Shown: positions 22,679 to 33,128 of the stretch, piece by piece
Layout of the letters: every line of letters starts with the position of its first letter
How positions within the stretch are numbered: position 1 is the stretch's first letter
DNA from: Sophora flavescens
Taxonomy: Eukaryota > Streptophyta > Magnoliopsida > Fabales > Fabaceae
Length of the DNA stretch: 64,000 nucleotides
Direction: 5' to 3'
Assembly (NCBI GenBank): GCA_030762895.1
Contig: CM061064.1
Coordinates: forward strand, 236,374,586-236,438,585
The notes under the pieces: generated by a model
Seen by the model: the letters and a program-made list of their open reading frames with translations, nothing else
Databases searched by the model: none
What the model was told of the DNA's origin: nothing
Program-made: the position numbers and the translations under genes

Positions 22679-24209
22679 TGTTGGCCGTGGCAACCATACC
22701 CCCCGGGGGGGGGGGGGTGGGTGGGTTGAATTGGGCTTTAAATAAAAATGTTAACTTTTTCGATAGCTCAAAATCTTTTGAAACTTTAAATAGAATTAAC
22801 AACGGATATGAAATTCTATTCAAATTATAACTTTGTCGCGTGCAAGTAAAAAAAAAAAACATTTTTTCAACGATATATCCTGGTTTGGCCACAGACTTCC
22901 CATGTGGCCTACGTTCAGTCCCCAAGGCAATACCACCAAGGGATTTCACTCCATCCCTAGCTTTTAAACAGGAGCAGCTAGAACCTTTACAATAATGAGA
23001 ACTCCTCATAGACCAGAGACATACAATCCCCCAGTGACAGAGTCTCAAATCCCTAGCTTTTAAACAGGCGCAGCTAGAACCTTTACAGTGGAATCACACC
23101 CACTATCCCTTATAGGAGATATACCCTCTCTTGCAAGAATGGTAACCAAAAGAGGTTTTAGTCAATCCAACTCTTACCAAATGTACGCACTCTTAATAGT
23201 GTTGATAATACAAATTGAAGCCCAATACAGGGAAACACCTATATGGTGTGTATGTCTCTCTCAAGTAATTGATTTTCTAGTGTAAGAGTATGATAGTGAT
23301 TTTGAGTTATGTTCAAGAGTAGAGAGAAAGTTAGAAAAATAGTTCAGATTCGTTCAGGGTGTTGTATGAACTTTCTCTGCAAAAGACCAATATATATCTC
23401 TTTGAAAGTTAGGTCAAAACTCTTGAAAACTCATTTTTCTCGAACCATAATCGATTATTAGAAAATCATAATCGATTATTTTAGCTAAAGTCAAAAGGTG
23501 CATGAAGAAACAGTCAGGTCATAATCGATTACAATAATCGATTACTTGGTCTCTGTTTGAAAGCTCAGACTGAATCAAAATAGCATAATCAATTATCCTA
23601 ATCGATTATGAAGCCTATGACTTTTGCCCTGAAAAGAAATAATCGATTATAATTTGAATTTTAAACTCAACGGCCAAGACAGAATCAAATCTCCATTAAA
23701 GTATAATTATGCCATTTAAAAGCTGAGTTTAAAACGTGTTGAAAATAGCCATAATCGATTACCATAATTGATTATCACACTTTGAATTTCGAATTTCAAA
23801 AACCCAACAACTCTGTTATGTAAAGTCTCATGTAAGGACAATTATGAGCTGCATAATCGATTATCATAATCGATTATTCTCCGTGTAAATTGGCTTTTGA
23901 AAATCTTTAAAGGTCTGAAAAAGATATGGTGAAATTAATTTCGAACACCTTTTTCTAAAACATAATTTTGTGTGTGTGTGTGTGTGATTTATTTTACCTT
24001 TGAGAGACACACACCCATTTACATTTAATCTAAAACAAACAATACAGTAAAAGAAAATTTCCCTTTTAACCCCGTATTTGTTTGTTGGTCATTTTCACGC
24101 TCTTTGCAATTTGGTCCTTTAGACTTGAATTGCGTGTTGGTCCTTGGACTTGAAATTTCCATTTTGCTCTTCATCGAAACAAAAGTACCTGTCACGGCAT
24201 ATATCCACA
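22679..24209 (-). repeat. 5' LTR of the copia-type element
   Basis: 1531 bp, partner of 16125-17675. Differences include a G-run at 22702-22716, a deletion near 22850 replaced by an A-run, and three indels bounded by AATCGATT copies (see findings). Confidence 0.85.
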
Positions 24210-24352
24210 TAAATACCAAACCCTAACCCTAAACCCTAAACCCAAAATGCCAAAACCCCAAATACCAAAGCCTAAACTACAAACCATAAACCCTAAACAC
24301 TAAACCCTAAAACCTAAAACCTAAACCCATACCCTAACCTAAAGCCGAACCC
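24210..24352. repeat. Degenerate telomere-like repeat, segment 2
   Basis: Continuation of the C-rich telomere-like tract between the copia-type and Tekay insertions; AACCC at 24348-24352 is the left copy of the Tekay target duplication. Confidence 0.85.
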
Positions 24353-27300
24353 TGTGACACCCTAACTTGGTCATCACATGGTTACCCTTTTTGCGGAAAA
24401 ATGCTCGTTTAAATGCTGGTCGCTTTCGGAAAAAGATTATTCAACATACACAAGGTTACCAAAAAGGTACTTAATTTTTTTTTATTTAAAGAAAAGAAGT
24501 AAAAGGTAAAGAAACTCACAACTTGAAAACGACAACAGATACATACATATAATATTGCCTCGATAGGTCTTAGGTTTTAACATTACACCACGGCCTTAAT
24601 CAATATGGCCAACAGAAACGAAAACATAACTGAAACATAACTGAGAAGATAAGGTAAATAAAACACCAACTGGGAATGGGAATCTGGGAATCTAAACTCA
24701 AAAGAAAATCTCAAAAGCCAAGACTAACGGACCACTCAAAACAAAGCCTCCAACCACTACCAATGCCTACGACACTCGGAGTGGCCACAAACGCTCCCAC
24801 AAGAAGAAGTCTCCGGCTCCGGGTCAATCACCTCTCCTCCGTCATCCAGCACGGACATCCTCCTCCTCAATATCCAAAGGGTGATAACCCGCCTCGAGCT
24901 CCTCATCCCACTAGTCGTCTACCGGCTCATGAGGGCTCCTCCTCGGGATCCTCTTGGGATCTTCTTGAGATCTTCCTCCATCGGTTCCTCCTCTTCTGGC
25001 TCGGCAGGCTCAACGTGAGGGTGAAGTAGACCGGCTTCCTGTAGCGTGTTCCGGTACAACCATGGCGGTGGAAGAATCACGTTCCTGGATTCCACCGAGT
25101 GGATCCTCCTAACATGCTCTCCATGTATATTAGCTTCAGTAGTAGTGATTGACCCTCGGTACGTCGCCGTAGTCGCATTCGCGTCCATCCTCCAATTCCC
25201 AATCCTGTCGGCCTCGTCAAAAGTCTCTGTCCGTGTGACCTCAGGTACAAGAGGGACAAGAGGGTCCATCTAAAGCATACGCAAACCCGGTACGAGGAAA
25301 ATAAAAGAACATACAGACATGCAAGAGTGAGATACCATCATAAGATATATCCCACAACAACCATATACATGATACATGCAACACGAAATCAGATCAACAG
25401 TTAAAGCATGCATAATCATCATAATATAACAGTGTTATATCAAGGGGTCCTCAAGCCCGTAAAATCAGTTTTCGAAAATGTGCATGACACTTCAATATCA
25501 GGCTCTATCCTAATCTCATGAGATCACAACACCATGTTATCCTTTGGAGAAGATAGAGTTGGTCAAGCTCTGCTGCCAGGGCTGTTGCCACCGCATCCCG
25601 ATGCACCAGGCCTCTTGGTGGACAACGCCACATGCCCTTAACGAAACGACTAGCAATGTGGTGACTCTCGGATACCCCATGGGTATCCTCAATAAGCAAA
25701 GGCACGTCTGCCGGGGAAATGCATATGAATAAAAACTTTCCTTTTAAGGTTTTTCTTTGTGTAAATATTTCACCTTGTCAAAGCTCAAAGCTAATGACTT
25801 AACATTATTTCCCCATCACTTGAAAACGTAGAAACATAGGACACACGGTCAGAATGCTCAATCCCAACACCTAGGCCGTGGGCGCAGTCAAGGTTTGTGG
25901 TAATGGAAATCAATATACTTTTAGTCATGTTTTACTTATCATGCTAAGGACAATAGCCCACAACAACGAAAATCGAGCGAACTGTCCTCGATTCCGCGCG
26001 AGTGGACTTGAAGTCCATAACATTACGAATAGGACTTTACGGTCCCGAATTAACATTGATCCAAGATCACGTGCTAAGCATGAAAAACTAGAGGCGGCGT
26101 CTCACGTCTAGATTCCTATTCTTTTAGTACTTATCTTTCATTTGACGAAAACAGTTTTGAAATCGAAAGCCTCGATAACCTATCTTTGGCTATCGGAAAG
26201 TTTCTAAATCATTTGGGAGAAAACCTTTTCTTTTGAAAATCCTTTATAAAACGTTTTTGAAACACTTTTAACTTTGAAAATCCCCAATAGGATATTGTAA
26301 AATATTTTGAAAGTTTTCACTTAAAACACATAGTTCGAAAAGGGTTTTTCTCTTGCATTCTAGAAATCACTAAAACTATATTGTCACATAAAACAAGTAC
26401 TTTTAAACATTCACGCTTTTTGGAAAAGAACACCCATCCTTTCATCTTCAAAGCTTATTAAGGTTTTTAATCCTTATTAATGATTGAGCACGGACACACG
26501 TCCGCTTAGCAAACTTCAAACAACAACAGCGGTATGTACACATATATATATATATTCACAGTTCAATGCCAATATCACGAGTTCATCACAGTTATACATC
26601 TCAACATATATAACGATACAGTTCAACTTCATATAATAGCATAACATTTCAGATAATCCAGTAACTCAATAACGATCAAGTAAACAATTAATCAAATACA
26701 CACATGCATACAGTTATTGAATATCTTTGGAAATCCCCTCTTACCTCAAAAGGCGATAAGGGTTCCGACTACGAAAACTAAGGATCACGAACGTCCGCGT
26801 AGAACGAATCTAAGGTTACACACATGAAACCATAGGTTAGATTTTTAATCAAAGAACACTAGCCACAAGGCATAGGTTCGGTTTTCAACAATGGTTTTGG
26901 ATTAAGGTTTTCCAAAAATCATGCAACTTATGGATTTATGATCCTTAAGTGCTAGGAGTTCTTAAAACACCAAAAGTTTAACAAGTTTGAATCAAGAATC
27001 CCACTAAGTCATCAACTTAGGGTTTCGGTTTTCATCCTCTAAAATAGGTTAGGATGTTCTAAATTTTCCAATCTCTTTAGGTTAGCATCCATACCTAGTA
27101 AGGAGCCTAAAACCTTGATCATTTTGGAAAAATGAAAAAATCAAATACCCTAGGCCACAAACACTACCATTCAGCCTTGAGTAAAAATGAGGGTTAGAGG
27201 TTTTCAAACTTTCCAATCTCTTGGATCTAGCATCCTTATACATCAAGGAGCCCAAATCCATGATCACTTTGGAAAAACCTCAAAGTACATATAACAAAAC

Positions 27301-28452
27301 ACTTAGAGTTTTCACTTTTTCATGAAAATACATAAAAGTTTCTAAACTTTTCCAATCACTTAAACCTAGCATCCTTATGTACATAGGAGCTCTTGGTCAT
27401 GATCATGTTGGAATAACACTCAAACACAAGCTTAACCAAGCAAAGATGAAACAAAACTCATATGGCACAAAAGACATAGATTCTGTCCAGTACAGAAAAT
27501 GGTGTTCGAGATTTTTGTTTTCCACAAGATTTTAGTATGTTGTAGAGGAAGTAAAAATAAGAATATAGAAATTGGTTTCACCTCAATCGGAGTTTTCTAC
27601 AATTTTTGAGAATTTTTTGAAGTTTAAAAGCATATTATGAACTCAAAACATCAACTATGAAAATAAAGCCAAAACTTGAAAAACAAATGGTATAGTGACA
27701 TTACCCTTACCAATATGAACAACTTTGATGAAGAACACAACTTGAAAAACTTAGTAAAAATGGTACCTTTAGTTGTGTGAAGAAGAAGATGAATAGTTGT
27801 AAAAAAAGTGTTTTTGTGAAAGGAAGCAAAAGTGTGAAATGGTTACACTTTGAAACTTAAATAGAAGAAGGAAAAGAGAGGGGGAGGCGTCAGTTTTGGG
27901 GCAGATTGGAGGGGAGAGAAGAGCTTGACTTGGTTGAGAAGAAAGGAGGTATGGTGTAGGTAAGGTGTGTGTAAGAAAGTATGGTGATTTGACTTGATTG
28001 GTGTAAGGAAGGTATGGCCATGGACATGCCTATGTCATAGCCTTCACATCAGTCAATCTACTCCATTTTTGCTCTGCTCCAACATGCATCAGATGAATTT
28101 CCCGATCGTATTTCCCGACGATTCGCTCGGGTAATACTCGAAAATTCGGCCCCGAACAAGATTTCTCAAAACACTCCAAACCCACACAAAACATAAAAAT
28201 AACACTAATCGTCTCGTTCACGAGTCAATATTAGGTCTCTAGCTCAGTAAACTCGTACTGGCTTTGAAAACCCAGACCGGCTTTAAGTCTCGAATTTTAT
28301 CACCGAAAATTTTCTTTGTGACTTCATACAGTAAAATAACACAAGAAAATGATTTTATTTAAAATAAAATCATCCTCTGGATTTTATCACAATTAAATAC
28401 ATTAAAGCATGCATTTACTAATAATTAAGCACACGAAAAACAGGGTGTTACA
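24353..28452 (-). repeat. 3' LTR of the Tekay element
   Basis: 4100 bp, ends TGTGACACCC and GGGTGTTACA in + coordinates. Nearly the same as 33129-37222, with scattered substitutions and small indels. Carries a shortened copy of the acidic ORF. Confidence 0.92.
24919..25269 (-). pseudogene. Acidic LTR-borne ORF, frameshifted copy
   Basis: 116 codons from the same ATG context as the copy at 33530-34042; an extra base near 24935 shortens it, so the acidic repeat region is lost. Product unrecognised. Confidence 0.5.
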
Positions 28453-28465
28453 ACTCCATTCCTCT
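28453..28465 (-). other. Polypurine tract of the Tekay element
   Basis: On the - strand AGAGGAATGGAGT abuts the 3' LTR (TGTAACACCC), the expected plus-strand priming site. Confidence 0.75.
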
Positions 28466-28487
28466 AAAAAGAATCTCGTCCTCGAGA

Positions 28488-29849
28488 TTACGTACCTTGA
28501 AATAACTCAGGGTATTGCATCTTCATCTTGTCCTCAGCTTCCCACGTAGCTTCTCCGGTTGTTTCATTCCGGATAACTTTGACTAGAGGAATTTGTTTAC
28601 CTCTGAGCTGCTTCGTCATCATATCCGCAATTAAATGCTGGTGGCGTTACGAAAGACAGATTCTCTTTCAATTGTACATTATCGGGTTTTATGACGTGTG
28701 ATGGATCGGGAATATATTTTCTCAGCTGAGAAACATGAAAGACATCATGGATGTTGGAAAGAAAAGGTGGTAAAGATATTTTATAGGCTCTTTTGGACCT
28801 ACGCGACGAAGAATTTGGTAGGGTCCAATGAATTTGGGAGTGAGCTTCCTGGATTTTATTACCACTGCCAATCCCCGTTGTTGGCGTGACTCTCAAGAAC
28901 ACATGTTCTCCTTCTTCAAACTCTAGAGGTCGTCGTCTCTTATCAAGCATAACTCTTTCGTCTACTTTGGGCGAGTTCGCATTTTCTCTTGGATCATCTT
29001 CACTTTCTCGGTCGTCATTGTACCAGCTCTGGTCCCAACAATAGGCTTTCTCCATCCACGATACCAACACAAAGGTGTTCTGCATCGTCTACCATATAGA
29101 GCTTCATAGGGTGCCATTCCTATGCTTGAGTGGAAGCTGTTGTTATAGGTAAACTCTATCAACGGTAATGACTCATCCCAACTCCCCTGCATCCTCCAAA
29201 ACACAGGCTCTAAGCAAGTCTTCAAGCGGTTGGATCGTCCTTTCCGATTGTCCATCCGTGCGTGGGTGATATGCGAGAACTCAATTTGAGTTTTGTTCCC
29301 AAAGAGTTTTGTAGTCCCTTCCGAACTCGGCGTAAATCTCGGATCACGATCCAGAAATAATACTCGAGGGTATACCGTGTAACCTAACAATCTCGTCGAT
29401 GTACAAGCTGGGTCAACCTTTTTATCGGGTACTTCATGTTGTTGGTGGTAGAAAGTGAGCTGACTTGGTCGATCGATCTACAATTACCCATATAGCCTCA
29501 TACCCTTTTCTAGTTCTTGGTAAACTGGTTACGAAATCCATTGATATCCGTCCCACTTCCATTCGGGAATATCTAAAGATTGTAACATTCCTGCCAGTCT
29601 CTGATGTTCTACTTTGGCTTTCTGGCATACCAAACATGATGCAACATATTCCATCACATCTCTCTTCATCCCGTACCACCAATATAACTTCTTTAGATCT
29701 TGGTACATCTTGGTAGCTCCTGGATACATACTCAACTTACTCTTATGAGCTTCTTCTAAGATCAGCTTTCTCAACTCGACATCCTCAGGCACACAGATTC
29801 TTTCACCGAACCTTAAGATCCCGTCTGTGCCTTCTCTAAAATCTGACAA
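28488..29849 (-). pseudogene. Tekay integrase with chromodomain, frame-broken
   Basis: Read from 29849 downwards: the zinc-binding segment (ends CLVCQKAKVEHQ) shows Tyr where the second His is usual (LSMYPG). The core follows (MDFVTSLPRT; DRDPRF; FTYNNSFHSSIGMAP; LYGRRCRTPLCWY), then the C-terminal segment (VFHVSQLRKYIPDPSHV) and a chromodomain end (ATWEAEDKM, YPELF) stopping at 28488. The pieces lie in different frames because of small indels at several places, including around the catalytic Glu block. Integrase inserts the cDNA; the chromodomain of this clade is thought to guide it to heterochromatin. As read, the enzyme cannot be made in one piece. Confidence 0.8.
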
Positions 29850-30034
29850 TGCTCATTGTCGCACTAAATCCCTTTCAGTTTGCAGATACTGATCAGTCTC
29901 TTGCTTCTCCTTTATCTGCTCCATCAATCCATTTGACACGATGATCTTGTTCAGACACAGCCTTCCTGGCGTAACCTCAACAGACAAACTCAGATCTCGG
30001 AATTGTTCCAACAATTCCTGCTCCCTAACCATCA

Positions 30035-30739
30035 TCAGCGGCGTGCGTGAATCGTCTTTCTGCTTAGCGCATCGGCCACTACATTCGCCTTCCCAGGGTG
30101 ATACTGTAGTTGAAAGTCGTAATCCTTCAGAAACTCTAACCAACGTCTCTGCCGCATATTCAATTCCTTCTGATCGAACAGATACTTCAGGCTCTTGTGA
30201 TCACTGAAAACATTAAAAGTAGCCCCGTACAAGTAATGTCTCCATATCTTCAAAGCAAAGACCACAACCGCTAACTCCAAATCATGCGTCGGATAGTTTC
30301 TCTCGTGAATCTTCAACTGCCTCGAAGCATAAGCTACAACTTTCCGATTTTGCATCAGCACACAGCCCAACCCTTGATGTGAAGCGTCACAGTAAAGCTC
30401 AAAAGGTTCCTTGGGATTAGGTAGAATCAACACAGGTGAAGTCGTCAATCTACGCTTCAACTCTTGGAAATTCCTTTCACAAGCTTCTGTCCAAACGAAT
30501 GCTTGGTCCTTACGAGTCAACTGAGTGAGAGGTCCCACTATCTTGGAAAACCCTTCGATAAACCTTCGATAGTATCCAGCCAAACCCACAAAGCTACGAA
30601 TCTCTGTCGCCGTTGTTGGCCTTTCCCATTCCAAAACAGCCTCAACCTTCTTCGGATCTACAGCGATTCCTTCACGAGATATCACATGACCTAAGAATTG
30701 AACTTGATCCAACCAAAACTCACACTTTTCAAACCGCAT
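30035..30739 (-). pseudogene. Tekay RT connection and RNase H segment
   Basis: 234 open codons. The N-terminal part has the RT thumb/connection words (FLGHVISREGI, GLAGYYRRFI), then RNase H (LYCDASHQGLGCVL, THDLELAVVVFALKIW, VFSDHKSLKYLF) with the Asp-Glu-Asp pattern visible. It degrades the RNA strand during cDNA synthesis. It is one frame away from the upstream RT ORF, so a frameshift lies near 30745. Confidence 0.82.
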
Positions 30740-30754
30740 ACAGTTGCTTCTCTT

Positions 30755-31342
30755 TTAGGATCGAAGAACAATGCTAAGGTGTTTAGCATGTGACTCCTCA
30801 TCCAGGGAATAGATCAGAATGTCATCTATAAAGACGACTACGAACTGATCCAAAAAGGAACGAAAGATCCTATTCATATAGTCCATGAATATAGCTGGCG
30901 CATTGGTCACTCCGAATGGCATCACCAAAAACTCATAATGCCCATAGCGTGTTCGAAACACTGTCTTAGGAACATCCTCTGCCTTCACTCGTATCTGGTT
31001 GTATCCTGACCGTAGATCTATCTTCGAAAACACTGCAGCGCCACGCAACTGATCCATGAGATCATCTATTCTTGGAAGAGGATATCGATTCTTGATCGCG
31101 ACTTTATTCAACTGGCGATAATCCACACATAGCCTGGCCGATCCATCTTTCTTTTTCACTAACAGGACTGGAGCTCCCCACGGTGACACACTAGGCCGTA
31201 TGAACTCCTTCCTCATCAATTCCTCAAGTTGCTCCTTCAAGGTTTCTAACTCCGATGGTGACATGCGATACGGTGCCATGGATATTGGTCCAGCACCTGG
31301 GACTAGATCAATCGCGAACTCAATCTCCCGAACAGGTGGCAA
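30755..31342 (-). pseudogene. Tekay reverse transcriptase core
   Basis: 195 open codons covering fingers and palm: RLCVDYRQLNKVAIKNRYPL, FSKIDLRSGYNQI, VMPFGVTNAP, and the catalytic FIDDIL box. Catalytic aspartates look intact. The frame breaks both upstream (31343-31700 has no long frame) and downstream. Confidence 0.85.
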
Positions 31343-31705
31343 TCCAGGTACATCCTCTGGAAAAACTTAGGAAACTCTCGGACGACAGTCACCGACTCTA
31401 AGTCAAACTCGCTCTTGACCTCAGGAACACAAGAACATGTAAACTTGAGCCCCTTCTTTCAAAGAAACTCTTACGACTATGAGAGAATAATCCAAAAATT
31501 TCATCCCTAAAGACTAAGGTTTTACGAGCCTTTGTCTATTAGGATATGTTTGGAAGATAACCAATCCATGCCTAAGATCACATCTAGTTGTACTAGGGGC
31601 AAACAGATCAAATCCACAAGGAAATGTCTATTACGAACAATGATAGGACAGTTTAAGCAAAGCAGAATTAACGATCCACAGGTTTAGCGGTTGGGGTAGA
31701 AACAA

Positions 31706-32236
31706 TCAGATTATAAGATAAGGAAAAAAGCGAGGCAAGTTCAACGTTTTCACACGATCCATCGAAATAAATGAATGGGTTGCACCAGAATCAAACAGTA
31801 CAATTAAGAGATTACCATCAATGTCACACTCACCCTGCACGAGATCACCGGAGTTCGATGCCTCCGCACCACTCATCGTGTAAACTCTTCCCTTGGCGGT
31901 TGACTTGCTTGCTCTAGTGAGGTTGAATGACTGCTCCCTCTTCGGTGCTTGGCACTCCTTTGCCAAATGCCCACTACGGTCACAATTGTTGCACTTGTAG
32001 TCCTTCTTTGGGCAATCATTCACGAAGTGATTCGGATCCCCACATCGGAAACATCTCCTTCCTTGGCCTTGATCGTTGTTTCTCTGGCCTCCACTTCCGA
32101 GTTCCGACACCTTTGGAGCGAGCTTGTTGCTTATGATTGTTATTGTAGCTAGGTGCTTGATGGTATGGCTTCCTCTGGTTCTGCTTCCATTTGAAATTAT
32201 GTCCTTGATTCTGACCCTTATGACGAACTGGTCCAC
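31706..32236 (-). pseudogene. Tekay Gag zinc knuckles and protease start
   Basis: Two CCHC knuckles (CFRCGDPNHFVNDC and CNNCDRSGHLAKEC), then the aspartic protease site LFDSGATHSFIS. The ORF overlaps the upstream gag ORF in another frame and stops soon after the protease active site. Confidence 0.82.
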
Positions 32237-32936
32237 TTGCGCTTTCTCTGCTATCCCTTCCTTTGCGCATCAACTCAATCTTCCGGCACTTCTCCACTAA
32301 TGCTTGGAAACTCCGAATTTCCAAGGGCAGCACTGATTCCTTGATTTCAAAGCGTAAATCGGCTTCGAACTGTTCGCACTTCCACTCTTCACTGGGGTTG
32401 TTCTGAAAGAAGCAGAAGTATTTGGCAAGTGATTCGAACTTTGCCGCATACTCCCCCACCGTCAGATATCTCTGACTTAGCCTCAAGAACTCTTGTTCTT
32501 TCTCCTTTCGGGCACTCTGGGGAAAGTACTTGTCCAGAAACTTGCCGCGAAATACTCCCCAGGTGATCACTTGATGTTCAGCCTCTAGCAGTTGCTTAGT
32601 ACCCTTCCACCAATACTCGGCGTCTCCCACGAGCTGAAACGTCGAATAAGGTACCTTGGATTCTTCAGGAGTGTGTACCAACTCGAAAATATTTTCTAAC
32701 TCTTGAATCCAGAGATCTGCCTTAATCGGATCCACGTCTCCATCGAACCGAGATGGATTTCGACGTCTGAACGCATCAAGATGCCTTCCTCTGCAGCTTG
32801 TTCCGCTCGCTGTTTGTTCTTCGCTGGTTTTGTGTAGCAGCATTGGCGTTTGATGAGCTATAGCAGCAGCCACATCAGCCGGTGCTTGAGCAGCGAAGTC
32901 CATTCCTCCATTGCCTCGTCCACGTCCACGAGACAC
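32016..32936 (-). pseudogene. Tekay Gag N-terminal and capsid part
   Basis: 306 codons starting MSRGRGRGNGG, the usual Arg/Gly start in this clade; capsid words WIQELENIFELVHTPEE, YWWKGTKQLL and VGEYAAKFESLAKYFCFF. The frame shifts before the zinc knuckles, near 32105. Gag packages the element RNA. Product truncated as read. Confidence 0.82.
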
Positions 32937-33110
32937 CTCTACGATTCATACTGACCTGGATCACACAAGCAGTCAGATGACAATCCGAAAGAGAGAACCC
33001 GCCGGTCACCACACATTACCTCAAAAGAAGTAATTCAAACAACACACAATCAGAGAAAACACAACAGCAACACAACAGACCTAACCCAGACATTCCCGAA
33101 AGACTCAACC

Positions 33111-33124
33111 TGGCTCTGATACCA
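33111..33124 (-). other. Primer-binding site of the Tekay element
   Basis: Reverse complement reads TGGTATCAGAGCCA, complementary to the 3' end of initiator Met tRNA, four bases from the 5' LTR end at 33129. Confidence 0.92.
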
Positions 33125-33128
33125 CTAA

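Larger units (their letters stand above)
16125..24209 (-). mobile_element. Non-autonomous copia-type LTR element (LARD-like)
   Basis: 8.1 kb with direct LTRs 16125-17675 and 22679-24209, ends TG...CA, and a near-perfect target duplication CAAAT/TAAAT (16120-16124, 24210-24214). It points to the - strand: a polypurine tract lies beside the left LTR (reverse complement of 17676-17690, AAAAAGGGGGAG), and gag lies beside the right LTR. The primer site next to the right LTR (reverse complement of ~22655-22678) is a damaged version of the Met-tRNA site. Only a broken gag is present; protease, integrase and RT are absent. It is inserted in the telomere-like tract. Confidence 0.8.

Noticed and set aside
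22702..22716. G-run as a regulatory G-quadruplex
   Set aside because: Absent from the partner LTR, which has a shorter run; most likely slippage or a sequencing artefact.
27082..27267. Conserved 61-codon ORF found at 27082-27267 and 35857-36042
   Set aside because: Identical only because both lie in the two LTRs of one element; no domain and poor coding texture.
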